Shown piece after piece: positions 12,688 through 25,546 of a stretch of 64,000 nucleotides of DNA. This DNA is from Paragordius varius. Its lineage: Eukaryota > Nematomorpha. How positions within the stretch are numbered: the stretch's first letter is position 1; every line of letters begins with the position of its first letter. The notes under the pieces were generated by a model. The model saw only the letters and a program-made list of their open reading frames with translations, made no database searches and had not been told where the DNA came from. The position numbers and the translations under genes are program-made. Location: NCBI GenBank assembly GCA_964247055.1, contig OZ176055.1:7378001-7442000 (forward strand), read 5' to 3'.

Positions 12688-15600
12688 CTATTTTAGCAAA
12701 TTAACCAATTCCTTAACCCATTTTTTCTAGAAATTTATTCAAAGCATATAGAAAATAAATTAAAATTTCTTTTTGGAAAACTTCATCAAAATGCCAAAGA
12801 AACCTGAAATAAATCAATGCCTTGGGTTATGCTTGAAGTAGCAATCATTTCTCGTATGCTATGCATAGATAAAAGGGGTCCTCCCACATCAACTGTCGGC
12901 ACATTTAACAAAGCGGCCAATGTTGGGCCAATAGTGCTTCCAGATCGTAAATCATTACGTGTAACAAAATTCTATTTGATTTTAAACATTGTTTTATTGA
13001 AAAAAATATAAGGTATTTTATTGTGATTGCTAATACTTTGTAAAAATTATTGGTAGATAGTATATACACTAAAGAAAGAAAGAATCATTATTATTAGTTA
13101 AAAGTTAGAAAACGCAAAACGATACGTTCTTTCTTTTATGCACCAATATTAATTCGATATAACTCTTTGTAAATGCATATTTAATTAAATAAATAAATTT
13201 TACTTAAACTGTATTATAAATTGGTTTTTGAATAAAATTTTGTGGAAAAAATTTATTATAGTACATACTTGGAGTGTTATATTCCTTTTGTTAGCAATGT
13301 GCTTAAGAACTGAGGCCGAAATGGCTGATGTCGAATATTTTTGTCCAACGTGATATTTAAGGATAAAACCGCCGTCTAATGTGACCCGATGTGCATAATC
13401 ATGCTTTTCGCTAAAATTTATGTTAATATATTTTAGCAAAATATGATAAAAAAACTAATTTTAATATATACGGATAGTTTGGGTGAAACGCATGGCCCTG
13501 ATCTGCACTGATAAGAAAAGATCTTTCAAGAGCCCGTTCAAAAACATCCCCGTTAAATTTGTGAACTGGCTGAGTTGCATTACTTTTTTCAGAGATTGCT
13601 GTTTTTGTCGATTGAAGATTGCTTTGAAAAATTGGATTTTCAGCGATTCGACGTAACGTGGATCGTATAAAATTTGAAGCCGCCCCTTGAGAAGATTTGG
13701 AACCAACCTGGAGTTGCGTGTTTAAATAGGGCAAAAAAGGGATAAATATTTTAAGACAGGTATTAACAATCCATTAAGATTTGCATATTTTGGTTATAAA
13801 TTTTATATATTTTTACCAACAAAATATATACTTAGGAAGTAACAATATTTCATTTTTGCAATTATAAAACACTTAGTCATAATGTTGTTAATAAATTAAT
13901 AGAAAAATAACTACAAATCTATTGAAAAAATATATATATATAAACTTCTTCGTTATCAAACATGGCTAAGACACGGACATATTTTTCATTTTGAATGGAT
14001 GCATCATTGGTAGACAAAAGTCCCTAAATTAATATCAAATTATATGGAAATATAATTTCTACTCATTTAATTTAAAAATTCGGATAGTTATGACTAAGTT
14101 GAATATTTGACTCAAATATAATTAGAAACTATGGACTTGTCTTGTTAGAACCTGTTTGTTTAATTATACCTAAACTGATATGTACATACTAACGATATTT
14201 AAAGAAAGTGAGATACTTATTATATTAAGTGGGAGTTTTGAACCAAAATAATCGTTAAAAAAATATACCAGCTTATGATACTCATTATTAAGTAATAAAT
14301 TAGCGGTTGACTTATATAAATTTTTCACCATAAATTACGGATGAAAGCATTTTTAATTTATATTGTTAGGTTTGCTCATAACGGGGTTTAAGCGAACATT
14401 ATTAGCATTCATTAATTTTATAGTTATCATAAATATTATACGCAACAATACTCTATTATTTTCAAGTATCGATCCAAATAGTTTTTTAACAGCTACCTTA
14501 AGTAGGAAACAATGTTTTAAACAAAATTTAACAATAACATTATTTCCTATTCGGGAGATATTCTTTATAAACTTTATGAGACTCTTAAGGTGTGTGTTTT
14601 AAAACAATTTCATTTAAATTTAAGAATATTTTATCGCTGTATTTCCAGTGATAACATAAAAAAATATTTAGGGAAATATGAAAGAAACTGTAAAAACATT
14701 TATGTTCACTTCCCTCATTATCCGAAAAAAATTAGTATTTACGCGTTGGAATATATGCAAATAAAATTACAAATATATATAAATATACTTACTATTCGAT
14801 ATACAAATAATTAATAAATGATGTTACATAATTAATATCGTGATAACAAATATAATTAACCTTTAAAGCAGTGTATGTACCCATTAAATTATCTAGCCTA
14901 GGAGCATATATGAATTCATTACGTATTCCACCCAAACTCTAAAAAATATAATACAAAAGAAACAGTTGATTATAAAATAAATAAAACATTATATTAAAAA
15001 AAATTGTTTCTGTTTTAGTTGTATGTAGCGTGCTTTCAATTATTGGGTTTTTCTCCAAGTATAACTAATCTCAATCCACTCTTGTTATCTGAGGCTAAAA
15101 AGATTAAATTTTGGTCATTGATCTGATGTTTGTTTAACTATCCAAAACAATTGCTATCTTTCCTGTGGTTCTGGATGGGACACGAAAAGGCGTTAACGGC
15201 AAAGGTCAGATCTTTAAAGAACTGCAAAATTATTAAGTTAAGGGCATGGCCTTCATTAACCATAAATATTAAGAATAAATTACTGCACAGCCAAAAAAGA
15301 CCATATCATGAAGGTTGAGACTTATGAGTTAGTTAGTTTTTTGTATAGAGTTAAAACTTCAATGTATTGGGTTAAATAATTTATGCAAGGATTTTTCCAT
15401 CTAATTTCGCTTGTTTTTTTCATAGGTCAGATTACGTTGCCATAAAATATACGTGTGACTGTTACCAGGTTGTTTTATTACTTCAATACAATATAATTGT
15501 ATTAAAAATAATAAATAGCCGTTTTGGGAAAACGATGCTCTTATTATTACTGAAATCATTGCATTATATATTCCTGTTAGGGCTTTCTTTGGTTATCAAA

Positions 15601-17727
15601 TATGCATAATTAACTTTAATAGTATAATATTCAAATCATCATTTTTAAATTTTAAACCATATTTGGATTTAATTATTTTTCATTATAAGTGGATAAATTT
15701 TATTTCTGTTAAACTGTTTTATTAATGATGGTTTAAAAGCGCTTGAATTGGTTAGAGATTTTTAGGATGATTTGTTTAAAGTTAAACTTTTCGTAGTTCA
15801 TCAGCGAAGGTTAAATTAATTATCTTCATAGTTATTTTATGATTTATTTTGTTTTTTATGTTTAAGTGTTACATTCATCATTCTTGATCGGTATTCAAAT
15901 AACAAGTTCTGATATATTTTTTTCCATATTTTGTTAGCGTTTTTAAAATCAATTTTTCGTTGCTCTAAATCTTCTGTGATTGTTTTGTGTCATGTTTTAA
16001 AGTAACGACTTGGTAGAGCTTTTGAATCTAATTTATAATGCTGCATCTTTTTCAGAATATCATCATTTCGCTCAATGTGTCCTAAATAGCTTAGTCTTTT
16101 GGTTTTGGGTTAAATGATCAATCGAATCTATTTGACAGATTGTGTATACGTCAAAATTATTATCGAAATATATTTGGTTGGGTTAAATGCATAAAGGATT
16201 ATCTTGAGAATTTTAACTTCTGTTCGTAGGATTTTATTTTTAATCAGCGGTCAGGTTTTTGCGCCTTAGGTAAGGGCTGTTCGTATCGCTATAATCTATA
16301 TTTTGGCTTTGGTCTTAACGTTTATAAATTTGTTGTTTTTAATGTGCTTAATTGAATGATATTTTTTCCAAGCTTGGCTGGATCAGTGTTTTATTTCATT
16401 TCTCGTCCAGCGGTTATAACGTGGCTGAGGTATATAAAGAAATCACTGTTTCAATTGCATGGGGGTTACCAAAAAATGGTTTTGTATTTTGAATGGGTTT
16501 CAACTCAATAACGTGTTACATTCATAATATGTATTAGTTAAACTTTACTCATTGAACATAGGCAAAAATACTACCCATAAATACTATCTATTCTTCCATA
16601 TTCCTGTTTTTTAATATTTTTGTCTATTAGTGAATCAATACGAGGCATAATACAAGATGATGCATGAAATTAATATTTAATTGAATACAAAATATTTTAA
16701 ATCTGTTTGTCGCAATAATAACAGTGATGGGTTGATAGAGGGGTTTAGTTTTTGATAATAAATTAATAATTCAAAATGCAATAGAGAAAATATTTTTTAC
16801 TGCTGGTTGCGAATCAGATAAACAAATTTCCATGTCCAGTATATCGTCTGCCTTAACATTCAACTCATCTGCTATCAATTTGATTAGCGGATTAAGTGAA
16901 GTCTCATTCGAAGCATTTCTTCCATTTAATCCTATGACAGGAATTCTGGAATTAATGAAATATATTAATAAAAAAATATAGATAAAAGTTTAAAATTAAC
17001 TTAATCGTAGTTACCACTATTAACATATAAATAAACGCTAAAAAATATAATTAAAAATATAATTTACAGATGTCTTTCTCGATTTATGGCAAATTTATCA
17101 TGGTATTGGGAATGCAGGTGGATGGCAACAGTAGGGATGCGTAAGAGAAGACGTTTCAAAGAAACAAGTTCGGAATCGATATGATTATTTCGCTGTAGAT
17201 AAATAGTAAAATAAATTATACCCTATAAACAACCAATCCGGCTAAATAAAGGTCCCTATCAAACCATGTATACCAAATTCCACTACCATATGTTTGAACC
17301 AATACTTGCTGATAATTATCCGCCTCTTCAATAAAGTAATTGGGTTTTAACTAGCAAATTAAATAAAATTTAAAAAAATTGAATTTACCCTTAAGTTTGG
17401 ACTATCTACATGCGTGCCAATTATTGAAAAACCTCCATTATCAGAGGTATATTGACCACCAACTATAAATGCAACTAGCGTGGATTTACTTTTAACAATA
17501 AAATACTTTCCGTTTACACGTATTTTAAGAGATTCTGATGGATCTAATTCCGTGAAACCCGCTTCAAGTAAGATTTTAGAAGATGAGTTTACAGCTAAAA
17601 TTAATTTATTTTTACCATGCCATGGGGTTGGAGATTCATCAATAAATTTTAAAAATTTTGAAACATCATCATTTCTTGAATAATGATAAACTAAAAAACT
17701 ACTCAAAAAAATAAAAATATTTCTCAT
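12688..17727 (-). CDS. DNPEP: Aspartyl aminopeptidase (peptidase family M18)
   Basis: This is a zinc exopeptidase that removes N-terminal Asp/Glu, normally a cytosolic dodecamer. Exons on the minus strand are 17389-17727, 17222-17350, 17068-17192, 16801-16945, 14861-14938, 13946-14023, 13472-13707, 13269-13410 and 12804-12971, with a probable last exon at 12688-12726. Phases join exactly and give about 492 residues, against about 475-485 in vertebrates. All M18 metal and catalytic residues are visible: H106 and D108 (GTHVDSP), D262 (APRLDN), E297/E298 (DNEE), D367 (ISAD) and H461 (SMHSIRE). If exon 9 reads through its weak GTTTCT donor, the protein instead ends at a TGA at 12786 with VSLAF. 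The assumed start gives a hydrophobic N-terminus unusual for this enzyme. An acceptor inside exon 1 with an unseen upstream exon is an alternative. Confidence 0.94.
15850..16480 (-). mobile_element. LINE (non-LTR retrotransposon) reverse-transcriptase 3' remnant
   Basis: It lies in the 1.9 kb intron between DNPEP exons 4 and 5. On the minus strand near 16045-16113 an open stretch reads [20 protein letters not shown], the hallmark segment after the polymerase domain of many LINE ORF2 proteins. Upstream in the element (16230-16290) a broken [16 protein letters not shown] stretch resembles the usual VLTYGAETWTLTK block. Several stops interrupt it. The family (RTE, CR1/L2 or similar) cannot be fixed from this piece. 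Confidence 0.7.
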
Positions 17728-18079
17728 TTGAATTTAAACTTATGAATGTTTCACATTCAGGTGGAATGAACCTAATCATTATGTGAATTTATTTATGGGG
17801 TTTATATATTTATGGTTAGATCATACGTATTATATCATAAATTAGCAATAAAAATCTGATTAGAATATTTATAAAATTTATGAGCCCAAATATATGCAAA
17901 ACAACGCATTTTGCACATATAATAGATAATTGGAAAAATAAAATTATGTATTTATCGGTGATCCTAATAATTATTGGTAAAAATTCTGCAAAAATTAAAA
18001 TTTGCATTGAAACTATAAGATATTTAAAAATATTTTTTATGGTAAAAAATAGAATAGGGTCATTTTGGGGTAAAAATAT

Positions 18080-18570
18080 AACATTTGGATACAACACATT
18101 CATTTCATTGATTCAAATTGGGGTAATTAGATATACCCCAGGCTTGTTTAAAATTAAATGTTTTAAAAATAATAGATTATTTTGAAACCAAGATTTGCAC
18201 TTATATATCATAAAGGAACCGAAATATAATAAATTCATTCAAAAATACTTGATATTACTTCGAGGTAAAATTCAAAAGGTAAAAATTTAGCCAACATGAC
18301 ATGTGTGCATAAGCGAAATATAAAAATAATAAGGATAATACCACTTTTTCTGTTTATATCAATGTTAATTGTAGTTTTAAATAAAAAGTAATTTTAGTTT
18401 TAGGCTTAGAACCTATTAAATATGATATTTTGCAAAAATGATGTAAAATAAAAATGGCGTCTAAGTAGTTTGATATGGAGCTTTTTTCCAAAACTAATTT
18501 TATTTAGATATTTTCTTTTTAATTAGCATAAATTTATATTTAAACCGTTTCTTTCGCTATTTTTATAAAA
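18080..18570 (-). repeat. AACACTT-family inverted-repeat element, copy 1
   Basis: It starts AACATTTGGATACAACACAT and then has GATTCAAATTGGGGTA, a short spacer and TACCCCAG. The interior (CAAAAATACTTGATATTACT, then a GCCAACATGACATGTGTGC stretch) matches copy 2 and the reverse complement of the copy at 34.2 kb. The 3' end is degraded where copy 2 begins. Confidence 0.65.
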
Positions 18571-18576
18571 ATATGA

Positions 18577-19158
18577 AACTTGCATACAACGCATTCATTT
18601 TAGTCCTTCGATTCAAATTGGGGTAATTGGATACCCCAGACCTGTTTTAAATTAAATTCTTTAAAATATGGAAGGAATCAGAACCATGGTAAAGTTTTGC
18701 ACTTATATAATATTGATAAACCGAATATATAAAAAATCTTATTCAAAAATACTTGATATTACTTATTTTAAGCTAGAACCGAAAGGCAAAAAATTAGTCA
18801 ACGTGACTTGTGTGCAATTGTAAAATTAAAAATAATACAATATAAACCGCTTTTTCTGTTTCTATCAATGTTAGATGTGATTTAAATGAAAAATTAGCTT
18901 TAATTTTACCCTTAAAATTAAATGAAGGCGAAATTTCGCAAAAATTTTGTAAAACAAAAATGGCGTCGAAGTAGTTTGACATGGAATTTTTTTTTCAAAA
19001 AAAAAAATTATATTTAGATATTTTGGCATATTTATATAATTTTTATTGGGATAGAAGCATATATTTAAATTGGGACCGTTTTCTTATGTTGTTTCTTAAA
19101 ATTGCTAATTTAAATTTAGTCTGGGGTATTTAGATACCCCCATTTGAATCAAAGTGTT
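18577..19158 (-). repeat. AACACTT-family inverted-repeat element, copy 2
   Basis: The left end CTTCGATTCAAATTGGGGTA, spacer, TACCCCAGAC and the right end CTGGGGTATTTAGATACCCC...AATCAAAGTGTT form terminal inverted repeats. Each end is itself a small GGGGTA...TACCCC palindrome. The element is collinear with the reverse complement of 34182-34764. A 62-residue open frame inside (18794-18982, minus) is matched in that other copy only because the DNA is homologous. Confidence 0.75.
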
Positions 19159-19467
19159 AAAACCATTAAAAGCTGAGGTACAATTCAAATTTTTGCGGGT
19201 TGTATAAAATATCATATAATCTCGTGGGCCCTGCCACATTTCTTAACACACAATTGTTATATGACATTCTCATATTTCATTTCTTTCATACTTTCATATT
19301 TACTCTGAACACCTAATTACATTTATTTTTTGGTAAGCGAATACATTTTGGGTAATTTTATACCCTAAAGTTATAAACCACTGTTTTGAAGGGTTTGAAT
19401 TTTTTATTTAACATTGCTCTCCTGTATATAAAAAGGGTTATATTTTTTTCAGTTTATATATATAGAG

Positions 19468-19724
19468 CAGGGGCATCCAACATGCTCCTCCGAGAATTTA
19501 CATACCCGCGAAATCTGGATATTCAAAATTTGCAAAATATGCTTATAATATCTTAAATAAATTGATATTTCTTAAACAATTTTAATCTATCCAATTGGCA
19601 AGACCTAAAAAAAATACTATTTGCGTTTGCATTTTACTATTTTTTTGATTGAAATCTAATAAATTATTTAAAAAATAGCCATGTGTATTTCAAATTAGGT
19701 GCGCGCCATTTGTGGACGCCCCTA
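19468..19724. mobile_element. GC-ended hAT-like MITE, diverged copy
   Basis: The left end CAGGGGCATCCAACATG and right end GCCATTTGTGGACGCCCCTA are inverted-repeat matches. They parallel the family ends CAGGGGTGTCCAAC and GCCATTTGTGTTGGACA. The interior is AT-rich and non-coding. Confidence 0.65.
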
Positions 19725-20247
19725 ATCAAGAGTGCGAAAGTGTGAAAGCTTTAAAACTCGACTGAAAACAGCTGACCTTATTACAAAATATATCAATAAT
19801 TTAGATAAAATAGATTTAAAGCCCTCTGAAGTTTATTATATACCTTTTTTAACCATAATATACATTTATTAGCCTATTGGCCTTTTAAAAAATTCCAACA
19901 AAAAAATATTATAAAAAAGTTTAGGATTAGGATTTTTTACGTTTTTTTATTTTTTAATCATACGCTTAAAGGCTAATAACTGCATATATTTAAATTTTCA
20001 TCATATGTTTAAAACTTTTTGAGGTATTTGATTGTGGTATAAAACTACGCCAATTTAATAATGTGTTAAGTTTGGATAAGTATAGTAGAGAAAAAGGAAA
20101 AATACCTAGTAATTTGCCATATTCAATAACCAAATGTTTACTGACTACTATAGTAACACTCCGAAAATATTGATCACTCTTATTGCAGCTCAGAATTATT
20201 TATCCTTATATTAAGAGTTTTATATGATATAAAACGATTACGTTTTC

Positions 20248-20455
20248 TTATATATCCTGGCCTTCAGTGATAGAGCATTTTTGGAGCCGCGCATGATTCT
20301 TGGATGGTGCCTCATCTTCACTGCTCCTGCCAAAAAACATATACACTTGATGACATATAAAATTTCGGTTCAGGGCTCGTTTATTTATGGCAGCATGTAC
20401 ACATCTTTCCCGCCCCTTTACTGCGCCACCGTTCGGGTTTAATCCCATTGTATGT
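20248..20455. other. GC-richer island of unknown origin
   Basis: A stretch of about 200 bp stands out from its AT-rich surroundings. The minus strand is open for 66 residues and begins near a GGTGGCGCAG motif resembling a pol III A box. The plus strand has GTTCGGGTTTAATCCC, vaguely like a B box, but box order and spacing do not make a convincing tRNA or SINE head. I do not recognise it. Confidence 0.3.
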
Positions 20456-21032
20456 TAATATAGCGTCATTTAAAAAATACAAGAAAATTGTAAATTTTAA
20501 TCAATCCCTCATTTGATTAAATCACCCAGGCATATTTATTATGAAATATGTTTTCTATCGTTTTTGTATAAAGAGAACAATGGAAAAAGCTCTGGAATAG
20601 AAATAACAGAGATTTTAATAGTTAAAATTAAAATTAGCAAACATAAAGTTGTAATACGAATTGAACATAGACATATTTGGTAAATTTGCGAAACGCCGCA
20701 AATTTTGTAGCCATATGGGATTAGCTCTCAATGGGTTTCGCTTGTACTTTACATTGTATTACAATCAATAATTTTTAAACAACTATAAACACAAAATAAA
20801 TATGTATTATTATATCATTGTTTAATTTAATTTTTATATGCTTCTTTTTTGTATATCGGACTTTACATCTGCCAATAATTAACTTACCATGGTTTGTTAT
20901 GCTCAGTAATTGATTTCGAAAATTTTGTAAGGTCGTTCTAACTAAGGCTAAACTTTATTAATATTTTATCACCCCTATTTTAGCGAAAAGTCCAACCGTT
21001 GTCAACAACGTCTTTATGAATAACGTTCCTAC

Positions 21033-21321
21033 CAGGGGTGGCCAACGCGCGGCCCTCCAAAATATTTTTCCAGCTCGCGAGAAATTTCAAATACAAATTG
21101 TTACAAAATCTAAGTAAATTTTGTTTTTTTAAACAAATTTTCTGATGGAATCGTAAATTTTGGCAATGAACTTGCAAAAATTATTAATATAACTAATAGT
21201 CAGTCTTATCTTTGCAATATAATAAATATTTGTCGATTCCCTTTTATTTTGCGAATGTGGCCCGTCGGATTTTGCGATTCTAAAATGCAACCCGCGAAGC
21301 CATTAGTAATGGCCACCCCAG
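21033..21321 (+). mobile_element. GC-ended hAT-like MITE
   Basis: The left end is CAGGGGTGGCCAACGCGCGG with CCCTCCAAAATATTTTTCC next to it. The right end is CAACCCGCGAAGCCATTAG, followed by TGGCCACCCCAG. The flanks gttcctac and ctccatac match at 5 of 8 bases. The AT-rich interior is shared with the copies at 28.1 and 54.7 kb, including a stretch like AATTTCAAATACAAATTGTT. Confidence 0.75.
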
Positions 21322-23149
21322 CTCCATACTATACCTTGGCAAACTGGCCAAATATGATAACATACTAGACGAGTCATCATTTTTGCTGAGTAATACGGCA
21401 AGACCGAAAAATTTGTTCCATTCCGTCAGTCTAATTTTTATACGGAAAACTATTGAACCCCACGCTTTAATTCGCTGATTTTTTATTTAATTTCTGATCT
21501 TGTCAGCACACGAAGATAGTTGCAAATGACAATATCGATAAAACAAAGCAAGTGTTACGGAAAAGCAACAAACTTAGAGCGTGCCGAAATGTGATTGGTG
21601 ATAAAAATGCGCGCAAACAGAAGTGTATACGCTCGACTAACCCGATTCCCAAACGAATATGGTGCTCGATCAGCAAGTATACCATAATTTTTAGTGCTAT
21701 TGTTTGTATGTTTTATATCTAATAAATTTTGGTCAAAAATTCTAAATATTTTAGCACAAATTTAGTTAAGTGAAAATAGCAGTTATTAAGGCCAAAAATG
21801 AAAAAAAGGATATTAGTTTGGATTTCTAGAATCGCAAACATTATATTTTCTGATGTTAATGTCAACATAAAATTAAAAAACTATACTCAATATCATATTG
21901 CGTCAAAACTAGGGTGTATCCAAAATATAATGATGAAATATATATAATCTGACAGATAAATAGTAAAAGGATTCTCGAGGTGCTTTGGGGTTTGGCCCTT
22001 ACGATCAATAAAATAAAATTATTGGCACTTTTGTGATAATTGCTCGATATCATATTGCAAAATTAGTGCACATCTTTATTCCCAAAAGTATCCTCAAAAT
22101 AAATTACATATAGAAAACAAAAAACAATATTATATATAATTTTAAATATGGACTCGGGTCTCAAATTTTTATGCCCTTAGAAAATAAGCTAGTTCTCTTA
22201 AAATAACGCAAAATTTCCGAGATTGTACGATATTAAATATATACTAAATTTACACATCAAAAAAACTTCTTTCCCAAAAAATGTTACGCTTAAAATTTAA
22301 TTTATGAAAAATATTTTTTTAGAGCGTATTTTATACTATTTTAATGTGATGGAAACTGTATAAAAACGCTTTAAAATTTAAAATCAATCCATATAGTTCG
22401 ATGATGCTGTATCAGCTCAATTCAAAGGTTCGTTTGCGATATAATTTGGGTTTTTTGTAAAAAGCAATTTATATTTAATATAATTTTTAAGACCGAATAT
22501 CTGAGGTGGTAAAAATGCTCGGAAACATCAAACTATATAGAAAAAGTGTTTTTGCTATCTTAAAGCCTTTTCTTATGAAGTGCGCTTAAACAATTTTTTC
22601 AAATTAAATTATTATGCACATCTATATTTTCGGAAAAAAACATTTTTTTATGTTATAACTTAATATTTAACACCATAACTTTTTGGGTTAATTTCTAGGG
22701 CCATTTGAAAATTTATTATCTCAAAAAATATTTTTAGCGGGGATTTAAAAAATAGCTTTTTCTTTTAGGCTCATAATACAAAGAATTCTAAAAAATATTG
22801 AATTGTAAAAAATCCTCATCCTAAACTTTCTCGCCGTCATTTTTTTCCTATTTTTTTTAAATAATTATGAATAATTTTCAATTAACCCTGAAAAGTTAAT
22901 TACAATTTACCAATTTTTTAGCTATTCATACAATCGTTTTTTAGATCCAAATTTGGGACTTGGAAGCCAAAAAACTGCCAAAATTAAATTATTATCTAAG
23001 ACAGGAGAAGAGGGGTTGAAAATTAAATTTTAACCAAATTAAGTTCTACAGTGGTTTGCGGGGTAGAAAATTACCCCAAAATGTAACGCGTACAATAAAA
23101 TGAAAATGTAATGAAGAGTTTAATATATCGCATCGGCATTTTAACCTGT

Positions 23150-23288
23150 AAATTATTTTTGGCCTATTTATATAATTTTTAATAGGATAGAAGCAATTTA
23201 AATTGGGATCGTTTCTTCAAGAGTTTTTTAAAAATATCACTTGATATAGTCTGGAGTATTTAGATACCGCAATTTGAATCGAAGTGTT
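23150..23288 (-). repeat. AACACTT-family element, 3' fragment
   Basis: The stretch from GGCCTATTTATATAATTTTT through AGTCTGGAGTATTTAGATAC to GAATCGAAGTGTT matches the right-hand part of the copies at 18.6-19.2 kb. The rest of the element was not seen here. Confidence 0.6.
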
Positions 23289-23880
23289 AAGATATTATAG
23301 CAATTCAGTTTACATTTTAATGTCCGGCCATAATTTCTTACGAAAAGGCTCCTCTTGAAAAGCGTTTGTGATTTTCCTATTATTTTCAAGTGAGAGATTA
23401 TGGTATAGACAAAATAATAAATATAAAGATATATTTTTAAAAAATAATAGTTTTAATAGGGAGAAAATGACTTGTGTCTAGTGTAAATGTTATGTAAATA
23501 AATGAAAAAAAGTGGTTGTGTTAAAATTTTTATAAGCTTCGAATGTTCTCTCTTTGAGGTTTAAATGAGCTAATCTTTTAATATTACATAAAAAATCTGT
23601 AATAACGATATTATTAACACCCGACATCCTTTTAAATTTATAGTTCGCATCCAACTTTTTAGGTTTGATTTTCTTAAATTTGATTTATATTGCAAAAGAA
23701 CGAACTTGAAGCTAAAGAATAGCGGTTGAAATGGTGTAAATGCCAGATTGTTATTTGAAAATTGATTTTGGGAAAAGCTTATTAGTCTTATCTAGATCTT
23801 TTTAAAGCGCATTTTAAGTTTGTGTAAAACATTAATTACAATCAATATAACACTTTCCTTATAATATGCTGGCGCTGACA

Positions 23881-24042
23881 TATCTAACATTTTGCATTAT
23901 TTGCGATTTCGTTAGTTGTTTACAAAACCCAACCATTTTATTTTTTGGACATTTACCTATATATCTAACATTTTGCATTATTTGCGATTTCGTTAGTTGT
24001 TTAAAACCCCAACCATTTTATTTTTTGGACATTTACCTATAA
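23881..24042. repeat. 81-bp direct tandem duplication
   Basis: Two adjacent copies begin TATCTAACATTTTGCATTAT and end GGACATTTACCTATA. They differ only around a short A/C-rich stretch. This is a recent local duplication. Confidence 0.85.
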
Positions 24043-25546
24043 GAATTATTCTTGGTTAAATTAAAATTAATTTGGTGATTTTTTGCCTTTTTGTCTATTA
24101 GCCTTAAATGACTAATTATGGTTAATTACTAATTATTTTTAAAAAAAATCAAATTGCTCTATGAACACAACTCAATTATTAAGTTTCATAAGATTTGATA
24201 CCTAAACACGACGTGTTTTTACCATTAAAACAAAACTCCAAATAGAGCAGGATTAAATTAATTTTATTAGTTAATAAAAAAAATTTTTTTGTTGTTTCAT
24301 CCTCTCCATGTCCAGATCGATAATTGAGCCAAATCTCATTATATAATATAAGAAAAAATAACCTTAGCTTATTGGTGTAAGCTTATATTTTGTCACCACA
24401 AAAAAACAAGGTAGTTAGTCAGTTTTTCAGTCATCGTTGTTAAATTTTAATTATTTATATAATAAAATAATAATGACTTTTTTATACAAATAGTAACGAA
24501 AATATGAAACTAACACTTTAATCCTGATTTATGATTTAATTCGATTAAGAAGATAGAATTGTTGAAGAGTTTCTCTACGCTATTTCGTCCTCAATTCGAT
24601 ACAACTTTAACATAAGAATGTGTGACAAATTGCTGAAATGTTGGTTGTGTACATGGATATATTACTGGTGTTTCCTTTTTATTGTTAAAGCCAAAAATTA
24701 ATCAATTATTAAATTTATTTGAAAATTCCTTAATACACACATAATACCAATTTTCTTTTTATATAGGGGTCCCTGATAATAGCATAATATTTATTTTTTG
24801 TATCCAAGCAACATAAATAATAATATTTTTTTTATTAGTTACCAAAAATGACAATAAATTTTCATTAACAAGGTCTTTCTCTCGCTCATTTTTGGTATCA
24901 TGGGAAAAGGGAACAAGATTGCTGGCAGAATATTTTTATTTTCCTTGAAAAGTGTTGATGATTTTTAATTTTTATGTTACACAATATACAAATATCTTAA
25001 TATCCCCTATCTATATATTAATATATATAATTTTTTCAACATAAGCGTACATCACATCAAGATCTGAGAATAAAATATTTATCTGTCAAAATGGATTTCA
25101 ACTACTCTTCAAAATATACATAATGATTATTGTTTTTTGAAATATCATTTATAAAATGAGATGTTGAATAGAAATGTTATTGGAAAAAATATTTTATTTC
25201 TAGCGATGACATAATCCGGAAATTTAGTTAATGTATATATGGGCTCATGATAAAATGTTATTTGAAATGGAAAAACTACTTTTCCTTTTAATAGATAATC
25301 CCTCAACTTCATTGTGAAAAAAATACTTGTTCAGCTCCAATTAGAAAACCATTATTTATGTCTTTTAACACCACAAATACTAATCCATACGTGACGAATT
25401 GATTCCACAATTTCCTTAACAACTGTAAAAAAACATTAAATATACTTCAAATCCTATGTTCATTAAAAACCATTTTATCTTATTTTATATTCCTATCTAT
25501 TCATAAGGCCCAGGACTATTCGATAAATACAAAATAAACAGGATAA

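Larger units (their letters stand above)
17728..25546. other. Intergenic region between divergent DNPEP and SLC45 genes
   Basis: There is no recognisable gene. The region holds two adjacent copies of the AACACTT repeat family (18.1-19.2 kb) and a partial third copy (23.2 kb). It also has two GC-ended hAT-like MITEs (19.5 and 21.0 kb) and an 81-bp tandem duplication (23.9 kb). A repeat at 22.1-22.9 kb is related to sequence at 27.7 and 32.5-33.7 kb. Two GC-richer islands of unknown nature lie at 20.25-20.45 and 21.49-21.69 kb. Confidence 0.6.

Noticed and set aside
18794-18982. MSNYFDAIF-type peptide conserved between 18.8 kb (minus) and 34.4 kb (plus)
   Set aside because: The similarity comes from two copies of the same non-coding repeat. 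Other copies do not keep the frame.
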